Shown: in pieces, positions 23,671 through 33,107 of the stretch
How positions within the stretch are numbered: the first letter of the stretch is position 1
How the letters are laid out: each line of letters opens with the position of its first letter
NCBI GenBank assembly: GCA_033296885.1
Contig: MU863953.1
Span: 116,949 to 180,948 of the forward strand
Length of the DNA stretch: 64,000 bases
Source: Triangularia verruculosa
Lineage: Eukaryota; Ascomycota; Sordariomycetes; Sordariales; Podosporaceae
Direction of reading: 5' to 3'
Made by a program: the position numbers and the translations under genes
Notes under the pieces: model-generated
The model's database searches: none
What the model was told of the DNA's origin: nothing
Seen by the model: the letters and a program-made list of their open reading frames with translations, nothing else

Positions 23671-24240
23671 TCATCGGCTACTCGAGTTAGGGGTGTTCTC
23701 TCTACTACTAGACCGCGTCCGAAAGGTGAGGTTATGTATCTGTCGTGGCGGTGTTTGAGGTCTCGTTACTGATGCAGTCGCTTGTGATTTTGGATGTTCC
23801 GTCTGGGCATTGCCTACCCGCTCGAAAACAATCCGCCCGGTGTACTCCTGTGCTCGCAGTTGCTGCCATAACCTCCACTCGGGCTGTTCCCCTTGTTCAT
23901 TTCTGTCGCTGCCGTGAGGAGAGTCAGGGCACTCGTCACAGGCACTTGGCGAGGGACTTAGTGGTCGTGATGACGACGGGGTTGAGGAAGGCAGAATGGA
24001 TAGTGGTGATGGCGGGTACTCTGTGATTTGTCCTGTGGGGTGGTTGTGGTTGATCTGTGTTGTCTGTAATGGTGGTGGTCTGTTTCTCCGCCGTCGACTT
24101 GATCTCCTGCGCTGTAGGATAGGTCGGTACTGCCGTGGTCGGATCCTTAACGTTTGTCCTTCTTGTGTATTCCGAACACCACGCAGGATCTGTCGTAATG
24201 CGGTCAGTGCAACTTTTACTTGGGCCGTTTCCATTTCCAT
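23671..24240 (-). CDS. Possible small hypothetical protein
   Basis: An uninterrupted frame of 189 codons begins with an ATG in good Kozak context (A at -3, G at +4). The product starts MEMETAQVKVALTALRQI, then is basic (RRRSSRRRRNRPPPLQ), Ser/Pro-rich (SILPSSTPSSSRPLSPSPSA), and ends in RSSSRENTPNSSSR. It fills the gap between two convergent genes that would otherwise be 1.4 kb apart. Codon choice is plausible but not strongly biased, low complexity is high, and the opposite strand is also open in places. A GTAAAAG donor-like site lies near 24,220, so the 5' part could be spliced differently. Doubtful. Confidence 0.3.
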   Translation of the reverse strand: MEMETAQVKVALTALRQILRGVRNTQEGQTLRIRPRQYRPILQRRRSSRRRRNRPPPLQTTQINHNHPTGQITEYPPSPLSILPSSTPSSSRPLSPSPSACDECPDSPHGSDRNEQGEQPEWRLWQQLRAQEYTGRIVFERVGNAQTEHPKSQATASVTRPQTPPRQIHNLTFRTRSSSRENTPNSSSR

Positions 24241-24579
24241 GCTGGGGATGCGATCAGTGACGGATTCATGGATGAACTGGGGATGGTTTGCTGTGGTGTG
24301 GCGGCCAGAGGATGGGTGGTGGGCTGGCGGGAGGCAGAAAGGGTTGGCTGGAGGGGGAAAGGGTATCGACGGAAGACATAACTTAGTGATGAGAACAAAG
24401 ACGAGACGATTTCCCTCGCGGGGAAGCCGGTGTGACAACCCGCCTTTAGGGGCGAACACCGGCGCCAGGGAGTCGGGATGGTTGTTGAAGAACAAAGAAC
24501 CGACTGGTTGGTTGGGTGCCAGGAGGGTCATGTGGGCGGAGTTTGCCGTGAAGTGATAGGTTTGGTTTAGATGTTGACT

Positions 24580-25764
24580 TTACGGATCGGGTGGTTCAGT
24601 CCGACGTGCTGGAATGATCTCCTGCCCCGGGCCTTTCAGCTCTACCCACAAGGGAACATGGTCACTGGGTCCTCTTTCTTGAGGGGAGTCGAGGAGTCCT
24701 GTGTTGAGAACACGGCCGTCTTCCCACAGACATTTGGAAACGAGGATGAGGTCTACTCTATCGCAACTGCTTCCCCAGTTGGCTGTGCGAGGGTGGTAGG
24801 TGTGCCTCCTCTCAGTTCCATGGATAGCGCGGAAGACATCGACTGCATCCAAACAGGCCTCATCCTCATCGTTAACCGTCACATACGCGTTTGCTCTCTC
24901 GTTGTCTTCTTTGCCAAAGAACTTGGCGTTGAAGTCAGCCCTGTTGATGCAATGCTGAGCTGGGTGCGTTCTGAGATTCGGATGGCCATCGAGAATCCCG
25001 CGGGCAATGTTGAGATCGCCAGCCACCACCACGTCGTAGCCTCTTGCCTCGAGCTCAAGGCACTCGTCGCGCAGACGGGTGTGGAATGCCAGCTTGTGGT
25101 CGTGCCGTGTGCCAGCAACCTTGCCAGTTTCTGGTGAGCGGTAGGGCGCAGTGGTTCCGTTGACGGCGTAGATGTTGATGAGAGCAAGTGGCCTGTTTTC
25201 TGCTGGTCCTTTCTTGAGCTCGACAATGTTCACCCGGCCTTCGAGGTCCCAGTCAACATCTCGGATTTGCGTAACATGGTTGCGAGCAAAGTCCTTCCGA
25301 ATGATGGTGCCGACTCCGTAGAGCCTGCCTTGAAATCCCCTGGCGTTGTATTTATCACGGGGCAGGACTGCGTCAAGGGTGTAGCTCCGGCCTTCAGACG
25401 CGATATCGCTGCTGTTCAGCGGGGTGTTGATAGCCGTGAGCAGAGCTGCCAAAGTCTTGGAGTCACCGTGTTTGATCTTGAGTTCCTGCAGAAACAACAC
25501 TTCTGGCCAGTTGTGACGAGCTAAGAAGGCGCGCAGCAAGTTGCTGGTCCGTTGGCCTGTTGTCTTTGGCGGGCTGACAGGACGCGCTTCAGAGTTGTTG
25601 GTTTGCTTGAAGAAGGTGGTGATCTTGGCGGTGGTCGGGGGCAGAAAAGCACCAACACCGTTGATATTCCATGAGAAGACACGGAAGGACTGTGCTTTAC
25701 TCTCAGCATCTTTTGGCGCCAGCCTTCTCCGTTTGAGCGGAGGTGGGCTTATTTCTCGTGTCAT
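24580..25764 (-). CDS. AP endonuclease / exonuclease III-family DNA repair enzyme
   Basis: Single exon. The fold is the endonuclease/exonuclease/phosphatase (DNase I-like) superfamily, with the ExoIII/APE1 residues visible in order: FSWNINGVGA (metal-binding Asn), LFLQELKIK (Glu), NIYAVNGT (catalytic-region Tyr), VVAGDLNIARG (Asp and Asn), and GPSDHVPLWVEL (final Asp-His). WNINGV, LQELKI and SDHVPL fit AP endonucleases that cut 5' of abasic sites in base excision repair. The C-terminus ends soon after the last motif and lacks the zinc-finger extension of Apn2. The ATG at 25764 (MTREISPPPLKRRR, a possible nuclear signal) is preferred over an in-frame ATG at 25806 because of Kozak context and its family-like start; the longer form adds 14 residues. 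Confidence 0.88.
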   Translation of the reverse strand: MTREISPPPLKRRRLAPKDAESKAQSFRVFSWNINGVGAFLPPTTAKITTFFKQTNNSEARPVSPPKTTGQRTSNLLRAFLARHNWPEVLFLQELKIKHGDSKTLAALLTAINTPLNSSDIASEGRSYTLDAVLPRDKYNARGFQGRLYGVGTIIRKDFARNHVTQIRDVDWDLEGRVNIVELKKGPAENRPLALINIYAVNGTTAPYRSPETGKVAGTRHDHKLAFHTRLRDECLELEARGYDVVVAGDLNIARGILDGHPNLRTHPAQHCINRADFNAKFFGKEDNERANAYVTVNDEDEACLDAVDVFRAIHGTERRHTYHPRTANWGSSCDRVDLILVSKCLWEDGRVLNTGLLDSPQERGPSDHVPLWVELKGPGQEIIPARRTEPPDP

Positions 25765-26028
25765 TTTTGAGAACTCTCTTCCATGCCGTACCCATCTCAT
25801 CTTCATATTTCCTACTCAATTGGAAGTGCATGTGAAAGCAGTCCTTCATGAAGCACGTTGGCGGGGTTCACCCTATGACGTCACAGCAACCTGACAAGGG
25901 TCCCCCCACCAAAGAAATTCCCGAAGAGACAGCCCAACCCCACCACACGCACAGAATTTTCTTAATCTCACCGATATCAGGCATTCTTTCATCCCCTCCA
26001 TCAACAATCCTTGTCGGAAGCCATCCTA

Positions 26029-26120
26029 TCGGGTATGGTGTAGCGGTAACATCGTTGACTCTCATTTCTCAGAAGTGTCTGTTCTCTCAACAGCCCCGGG
26101 TTCGACTCCCGGTATCCGAG
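26029..26120 (+). tRNA. tRNA-Glu (anticodon CUC) with 21-nt intron
   Basis: Acceptor TCGGGTA pairs with TATCCGA at 26113-26119 (one G-U). The anticodon stem GTTGA/TCAAC encloses CTCTCA, with anticodon CTC at 26061-26063. Between position 37 (26064) and position 38 (26086) lies a 21-nt insertion, the standard place for a nuclear tRNA intron. T arm CCGGG-TTCGACT-CCCGG is perfect. A T-run follows. The tRNA-Ile gene lies 84 bp downstream in the same orientation. Confidence 0.92.
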
Positions 26121-26204
26121 TCCTTACTTTTTCCCTTTCTCTGGTGCTTGTTTCTTTTCGCTTTCTGACGCTGTTATCCTCTCTGGCAAACCATTCAACA
26201 AGAA

Positions 26205-26297
26205 GCCCGATTAGCTCAGCTGGTTAGAGCGTCGTACTAATACTGGAAACAGTACATGGTAATGCGAAGGTCAACAGTTCAATCCTGTTATTGGGCA
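26205..26297 (+). tRNA. tRNA-Ile (anticodon AAU) with 19-nt intron
   Basis: Acceptor GCCCGAT pairs with ATTGGGC at 26290-26296; D arm TAGCTCAGCTGGTTAGAGC is typical of isoleucine. The anticodon stem TCGTA/TGCGA encloses loop CTAATA..A with anticodon AAT at 26239-26241. A 19-nt intron sits after position 37 (26243-26261). T arm AACAG-TTCAATC-CTGTT is perfect; discriminator A. Confidence 0.92.
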
Positions 26298-26635
26298 TCA
26301 GAATATGCAATTAAGCATCTTCATCTTTTTTACCTTCTAGTTCTGAGGGACTGCCCTTGGCCGCCCAATGGACTTTGAATGTTGAATTTGCTGACGCGAG
26401 TTGGAGGGTGTCTTCACCCCGCACCTTCACACCCATACACCGCCCGGCTTTTTTATTCGCCTTACTTGAAGTGGCTGCAGAAGAATGCCTTGGCCCCTGG
26501 GCCGCGAGCCATGGGCTGACGTTAGCTAGCTTATGGATGTTGCGATATCAAATTCGAGTTTCCGGCACGGAGGCTACATTCTTTCACCGGCCGTCAACAA
26601 AAGCGTCGACGACATAGTCCTGGGGTTTGTCAAAC
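26298..26635. other. Intergenic, upstream region of NACHT gene
   Basis: 338 bp between tRNA-Ile and the NACHT ATG. The first 40 bases are T-rich (Pol III terminator). Nothing else is seen. Confidence 0.45.
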
Positions 26636-29600
26636 ATGGAGGGCGTTGCTTTAGCGGCAAGCATTATGCAGATCATCGACCTCGGTACTCGTGTGGTCAA
26701 AAAAGGTTTCGACGTTTACAACTCCGCAGATGGCCAGCTCATCGAACATGGCGAGATCGAAACGGTAGCGAAGAGTCTCGCCCATAGTGCTGCTCACATT
26801 CGCGGAAACTTCCCAGCCAACCTGACTGCACACGAACGTGAGAAACATCAAATAGCTATCAAGTGTGAGCAGATTGCTACCGAACTTCTTGCTGCACTCG
26901 ATGGGCTCAAGGTCAAAAGCAGGGATCGCACCGGCTGGCCACGAAAATGGAAATCAATTCGCCAGGCACTTAAAACGGTTTGGCATGAGGACAGAATCGC
27001 CAAGTTGGAGTCAAGACTCGACCGATGCCGACAGCAAATGACATTTAATATTCTGGAGGGCCTCAGGTTTGTGACTCTCCGGTTTGTCCTTGTCACGAGG
27101 CAATCAAACTGACCGTCAAACAAAGGAGAGATGCCAAAAATGAGGTAGCCACCGTGAAAACAAGCATGGCTGGCGAAGCACTTTGGTTCGTTCCAGGTCA
27201 GCGCTTTTTGCGGAACGTAGAAAACCGGTCCTTTAACACCGACCCCGATGGTCGCCCAATTGGCCTGACCACGGGACCGCTGGCGCCATGATATCATTGC
27301 CGCCATCCACCGTGACAGCCGTCCTGCCATTACCCTCAACCGGAACCGAGTCTTTGAAGCCGAGAAGAATGTCATCAGGAGCCTCAGGTTTCGTGAAATG
27401 GATGATCGAGAGTCACGCATTAGCAAGGCACACCAGGAGACGTTTAAATGGATATATTCGAATCCAAGACATCAAAATGACCCACACCAGATCCGATCCA
27501 CTTTTCGAGCATTCCTGGAACAAAGTGATGGTGGTATCTACTGGATCACTGGGAAGCCTGGATCCGGGAAATCAACACTCATGAAATATCTGATGCACAA
27601 CGACCGTACGTTTCAACACCTCGACCGCTGGGAACAAGAGTCGGAAGAGCTTATATCAAGTTCCTTTTACTTTTGGAATAGTGGCATGGATATGCAAATG
27701 TCTGTCGAAGGACTTTTGCAGACGATCTTGTACCAGGCTTTGAAGCAGCTACCCAGCTCGCTTGTTCGAGAGGTTTTCCCTGCAAGAATTGAAGTGTTGT
27801 GTCTTTTTAGGGAGGACTACACCCCTTGGACTCTTGCCGAACTAGAGCAGGCGTTACGAAAGTTGGTGCTCGATATTTGCCCGGACCGGAAGTTTTTCTT
27901 CTTGATAGACGGCCTCGACGAGTGTACAGGCGACCAGGAAACTCTGACTGACATATTGTTGGATCTGAGCTCGTCTGCCGGTAGCAACCTCAAGCTCTGC
28001 CTTGCAAGCCGTCCCTGGACCAATTTCGAGGACGCTTTTCGCGGGAAACCCAACCTCATGCTTCATCATCTCACAGTCGGTGATATTGAGCGGTACATTC
28101 GGTCAACATTCCATGGAAGCCCTGGATATCGCGAGCTCGAGGCAAGGGAACCTCAGTATGCAGCTCGACTTATCAATGAGATTGCTGCCAAAGCCGAAGG
28201 TGTCTTCCTTTGGGTCCGGCTCGTCGTGAGGTCACTGTTAGTGGGCCTCACCAACGGTGATCGAATCATTGATCTGCGCAAAAGGGTTGATCGAACACCT
28301 TCAAACTTGGAGGATCTGTTCCGAAAGATGTTGGCGAGCATGGAGCCCCAATATCTACAGCACGCATCCCAACTCTTCCAAATTCACCGGGCCTCACGGG
28401 TATCCCCCACCTTGCTAACAACAGCCTTTGCCGATCTCGAAGAGCAAAATGAGGCCTTTAGCCAACTCCTATGGCCCCTTTCGCGTGCTCAGATCGTTGC
28501 ACGATGCTGCCATATGAAGAGAAAACTCTTTAGCAGGTGTAAAGGGCTTTTGGAGGTGGCATATCACATTATCGACGAGGACCCCGCAGTTGAGGACGAT
28601 TACCGCATCGTACACTATCGAGTTCAGTACCTCCACAGGACTGTCAAGGATTTCCTGGAGACTCCTGATATCTGGGAGTGGATTGTTCGCGCCAACAGAG
28701 AGCCGTTTGACCCTGCTCTAGCACTCTGTATGTCGCACCTGCTACAGCTAAAGATCATGGTTCCGGGAACGGCAACACGGAGTGCTATTCTCGACCACGC
28801 CACCTGGTGTATAGATTATGCAAAAGACGCAGCAAACAACGGAGAGTACGCACAAACCCAGGTACTAAATGGCCTCAACGCTACCGCTACTGCACTGGCT
28901 CGGTCATTCAGATCTCAGCAGCATGAAGACGAGAGCGAGGACGACCAAGAGGAGAGTCATTGGACAAGTGACGTTATTCCCATCACAGCGCGAGTCGCCG
29001 ACCCGTTCCTTTATTTTATGGCCATGTGCGGAATGTCAGGCTACCTCCAGGCGACGCTGAGGTACCGTGACGAGAGGCTGCTTGACCCCGACGGAGATGT
29101 CACACCCCTTCTTTTCGCAGTGGTAGAGGACTATCTAGTTTTGGAACAGTACAGTGATCGGAAAAGCATGGTACCGGGAACTCCGTGCCTTGCCACCATT
29201 CGCGTGCTGCTGCACAAGGGGGCAGACCCTCGCCAACTCTACCGTGGACGGTCAGCAAGATCAATTGCTGCTACCATGGCCAACAGGGGCGACAGGGAGT
29301 TTGCCAAAGTCTTGAACCTGATCGATAGTTGCCCATCACCAACCCCACGCAAGGCTCCTCCCAAACACAAAAGGGCATCCTCACGCGCCAAGAGCGGTAC
29401 GCCATTGACGGCAGCGAATCTTGGGCGTTTTGACCCAACTCTGGGGGAAGGTCCAGAAGCAGGCCTTTTGGCAGCAAATGGTTCGGTACTGGATCTGTCC
29501 AATATTCGATATGTTTATGACTCGAAGCACCCTAACAAGGTAGAGGTGGCGCACGTCGAAGCGCGGGCTACATCCCCACAAAACAATCGACTGCACTCAT

Positions 29601-29767
29601 TGGGGCGCACACTGAGAAGGTCATTCACAACACGGTCCTCGCAGACCAAGGCGCATGATTTCAGGCGCAGTGAATACCATCATCAGCCTTCGTCACCAGA
29701 GCCTCAGCGCTACAGCCCCGAATCGTCACACTCTCACCCGAGGAGGATCCTACGGCCATCAAGGTGA
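26636..29767 (+). CDS. NACHT-domain NLR-like protein with ankyrin-like C-terminal part
   Basis: Fungal NLR-like STAND ATPases act in non-self recognition and heterokaryon incompatibility. Exon 1 (26636-27066) encodes an N-terminal helical domain starting MEGVALAASIMQIIDLGTRV. A short exon 27126-27144 joins in phase after a 59-bp intron. The main exon is open from 27269 at the latest to the stop at 29767. It contains REMDDRESRISKAHQETFKW, Walker A YWITGKPGSGKSTLMKYL, Walker B KFFFLIDGLDECTGD, a DUF7791-like region (LFRKMLASMEPQYLQHASQL) and near the C-terminus an ankyrin-like unit (TIRVLLHKGADPRQLYRG). The tail is basic and Ser-rich. The join between the short exon and the main exon is unresolved: the expected frame has a TGA at 27266-27268 and no good acceptor after it. 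The stop overlaps a GTGAGC donor-like site, so a further exon is possible. Confidence 0.85.
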
Positions 29768-30424
29768 GCGCCAGAAATTCTCGACAGACACAATTATCTT
29801 CATGGATGACCTGGACTATTTCGCTGCTCCAAAACAACGCCAATTTTCACAGTCGACATGAAAACATGACGGATCATCTCAACAGCTTCATATCCGATTA
29901 CCGAAGTTGTCGGCAAGAGCCGAAATGCGGGGACGGCTGTGCCCCTTTTCACCCCCCTTTTCCCCTGTCCACCCCTCACCAACCCTGGCCCCCGGAACGG
30001 AAAAAGAACTGCAGATCAATTAGCCTGGACTCTGAGCCGCTGTATGAAGCTTATGGATCTTACTCTGCATACATAACAATCTGAGTACACAGCTGATGTC
30101 TGGACTCCGATTCCGACTCCGCAGGCGACCCTGGGAAACCCTTGAGGCGGGCCAGAGTTCTGGAAGTTTGGAACGAGGAGAGGAGGAAATCGGCACGTTT
30201 CCTATTGGTGGGCTGACACGGAGCGTTGGGGATGGTGAGATGCTGTTTTGACTGGAAAGGGAAGCTGTAGTGTCGGCCAAGATGGTTCTCAATGCTGGTA
30301 ATATCAGTCGTCCGTGGCTCGTCCGCTGAAGCACAGGCCGTCTCAGTACATAACCAGCTGCCTGCCACCGATCTCTACACTTCCACCCCCACCCAGCAGC
30401 TCACGACCCGGCGTTCTCACAACG
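29768..30424. other. Intergenic, no gene seen
   Basis: Downstream of the NACHT gene and upstream of the secreted binding-protein gene. An open frame at 29764-30084 continues past the NACHT stop but has no family features. Confidence 0.45.
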
Positions 30425-31432
30425 ATGGCCCGCCTCTCCCTTCTCGTCCCCCTCCTGGGGCTCCTCACAACCCCCACCACAGCCGTCCTGACCATCTCCG
30501 CCGCCCTCAACGTAATCGAATACACCCCCCTCCTGACCACCTCAGAAGACTACCACAACTCCTCCGCCATCTTCATCAACGGCGGCGTCGCCACGCTCGT
30601 CCGCAACTCCTCCATCGACCTCGGCGCCAACGCCGAAACCCAGGCCCTCCGCAACTACGCCAACAACACCTCGCTTCGCATCATCTGGAACATCGCCGAG
30701 GTGCCCTACCGCCTAGTCGCCAACCGCGCAGCTGGCATCTCGTCTCTGTCAGACCTGAAAGGGAAAAGAATCGGCACTATCAACGGGACTTCAGCAGGTT
30801 ACTTCGTCGAGCAGCTCCTCAAAACCGTCGGACTCGAGTACGGCGATTACCAAACCGTCCCCGGAAATATCTGCCACGAGGCGCCGTGCGGGAACAGGAC
30901 TTTTCCAGATTTGTTGGCGAAAGGGGAGATTGACGCGTTTGGCATCTGGGAACCGACCCTGCAGTTGGGGATTGAAGCGCTGCCAGACAAACAGGCGATT
31001 GTTTTCCAGAACCGAAAGGTCTACCGCGAGATTTACAATTTGCACTCCACCAAGGAGAAGCTAGCCGATAAGAAGAAGAGAAGGGAGATTGTGGTGTTTT
31101 TGAAGAATCTGATCAAGGCTCAGAGGGTTTTTGAGGAGGAGCCGGAGGAGGTGTATGGGAGGGTGTCGGCGGCGGTGAATGTTAGTGTGCCGCTGCTGGA
31201 GAGGGTGTGGAGGGTTCATGATTGGAGCGGGGGGATCCCGAGGGATTTGGTGGATGTGTTGGAGGAGGAGGAGAAGTATATTGCGAGGGTGGATAATAGG
31301 ACCGCGAGTGGTAGGAGGCATGTGGCTAAGATGGTGGATGGGAGTGTGCTGGTTGAGGCGTTGGCGCTGTTGAGGAAGGAGCGGGGACATGGGCATGGGC
31401 ATGGGAAGGGGCGTGGGCGTGGGGGGGACTGA
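30425..31432 (+). CDS. Secreted NMT1/SsuA-type substrate-binding-like protein
   Basis: Single exon, 335 residues. A signal peptide (MARLSLLVPLLGLLTTPTTA) precedes a type II periplasmic-binding-protein-like domain: EYTPLLTTSEDYH, GGVATLVRNSSIDLGANAET, SLSDLKGKRIGTINGTSAGY (the phosphate/sulfonate-binding-like 'DLKGK..G...G' loop), LLAKGEIDAFGIWEPTLQLG. This is the pattern of NMT1/THI5-like and ABC aliphatic-sulfonate/nitrate/taurine-binding proteins. In a fungus there is no matching periplasmic ABC importer, so the secreted product may bind a small ligand outside the cell. Six or more NxS/T sites and one Cys pair (ICHEAPC) fit secretion. The C-terminus is a HGHGHGKGRGRG tract. Ligand unknown. 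Confidence 0.82.
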   Translation: MARLSLLVPLLGLLTTPTTAVLTISAALNVIEYTPLLTTSEDYHNSSAIFINGGVATLVRNSSIDLGANAETQALRNYANNTSLRIIWNIAEVPYRLVANRAAGISSLSDLKGKRIGTINGTSAGYFVEQLLKTVGLEYGDYQTVPGNICHEAPCGNRTFPDLLAKGEIDAFGIWEPTLQLGIEALPDKQAIVFQNRKVYREIYNLHSTKEKLADKKKRREIVVFLKNLIKAQRVFEEEPEEVYGRVSAAVNVSVPLLERVWRVHDWSGGIPRDLVDVLEEEEKYIARVDNRTASGRRHVAKMVDGSVLVEALALLRKERGHGHGHGKGRGRGGD

Positions 31433-31479
31433 AAGGTCGTGTACATTTGGGAATAAGGCAGAGAAGCGTCTGGGTTGAC

Positions 31480-31960
31480 TATTGACAGGGTGGTGGTCGT
31501 TTTGGGGTGGGTGTGGTTAATGGAGCATCGACCACCCCGTCTAGACACGACTTGAAATTCTTCAATCCCTGGACGAGACCTTGAACTCCCCGTGGTAGAA
31601 CGTTCTTGCCAAAGGGGAGGCACTTGCTGAATCCCACTAGAATCGCTCTTACACCCTTGCCGTCCTGTCCTCCCCGACGACGACGTTCTCGGTGCGGACG
31701 TTGTTGTGCGCTAGGCCCAGCTGACGCAGTCTGCTCTAGCCCGTTGACGAATACCCTCGACCGCGATTTCGTTTTATCTTGCCGTGATAGTTTACCTCGA
31801 CGAGGTAGGTACCCCAGCAGGGTGTAAGGGTGCTTGTCAAAGACCAGTCCTGTGATCCTGCCTCTCCTGGTTCTTGTGCCGTCGTAGCGGATCATGTTTT
31901 CGTGTCCGTCCGTGCTGGGCTAACTGCTGGCTTCTCTGAGGAGGATGGCCTGTTGCTGCT
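31480..31960 (-). pseudogene. Decayed protein-kinase-like gene fragment
   Basis: Pieces of a fungal kinase-like domain lie in order on the minus strand but in three frames: GHENMIRYDGTRTRRGRITG and LVFDKHPYTLLGYL (about 31,900-31,805), an AVEGIRQRARADCV piece (about 31,765-31,720), a catalytic-loop piece LGLAHNNVRTENVVVGED (about 31,718-31,665), and VRAILVGFSKCLPFGK (about 31,650-31,600), which matches the DFG region with Gly in place of Asp. Frame changes lie between the pieces and no normal introns can join them. In intact relatives these elements form one domain (AHND...N, then LIDFGSC...G). The downstream tail is open to a TAG near 31,480. No start codon or N-lobe is intact. It lies next to an AT/TAGG-rich region. 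Confidence 0.65.
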
Positions 31961-33107
31961 AGAGGGAGGCTCAAAATCGGAGTTGTCGGCGGTCAGTCAT
32001 TTTGTCAGATTTGATGGTGATGGTTCTCAAGGCTTTTTTAGTACTGTTTGTGGAGCTCGACAGTTACCATCCACGCTCCTTCCTTCCCCTCAATGGTGAT
32101 GGCCCCTAGATACCTAGGAGGCAAGTCAAGGTTTCAGGGGGCTCCGACGACGAAGGACTACGGGGTTTTTCCTGAAACGGGTTGTCCCTTTTCGCGTGAG
32201 CTGCTATGCCATGTGTGAGGAGATAGCAGAAGTGGGCCTGGTAATAGGGGGGGGCGGCAGTGATGGAAGGACCACTCAAAGGGAATTTTCATATTGGTTG
32301 AAATAAATGTCGTAGCTGTTATTTAGCTACCTTTAATCTGTGCGTAGGTACTCATTACAATGCCCAAGAGCCCCTGAACCCCTAGGCGCGGGAACTAGGG
32401 ACATTCCTGCGTTCATGAGCGGTAGTTACGACACTATCAGGCGCCAACTCTACCTTGTGTTAAAATCATCCGATGTAGGTAGGTATATGACTCGAAGAGT
32501 TGGACTATGATGGACTAGGTACCTAGGTAGGTAGACAGAAGTATTAGAGCACACCTTAGTACCTTGGTAACCTATTTTAAGATCATCAGCACAAAATCTT
32601 TTAAATTGAAACTGGCATTAACACACCCCAAATATCACTCGGACCGACACCCTCATGCATCACACATAGCCAAGAGAGACACAGTCATTATCAAAACCCC
32701 ATTTTTATACCGCTCAAATGCCCTCAAAAAGCTAAAAACAATTTCCCCTCGTTATTTCCCGTGGTCTGGGTATCAATCCGCCAATAATGACCGCCCGGGT
32801 AAGCTATGCACCTGAGAACCAAATAACGCCCCCTTTTTACCCCCAACTTATCCCCGAGCCATCTCCCTGAATTCCAAACCCTGAACTCCTTGAACCTCTA
32901 AAACAACGCTCATACCCCTGCCCATGCCTCCAATGTCGAACCCCAACTCCTGCAAATGCTGTCGACGAGAAAGAAAAGGCTTGATAACCGAGAGGCGAGC
33001 GAAGAAAATGCGCAATGCATGAATTAATGGCAACGTGGTTGTCGGGGTCAATGGTGTGTTTAATCGGGAGATGGTTTTACAGTAATGATACACGTCGCGT
33101 GTTGCGC
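31961..33107. other. Intergenic, gene-poor stretch
   Basis: 1.1 kb with no supported gene. It holds repeated short CCTAGG/TACCTA motifs (for example near 32,110, 32,345 and 32,510-32,530). The part near 32,700-33,100 has weak open frames only. It is the 3' flank of the RNA ligase gene. Confidence 0.5.
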
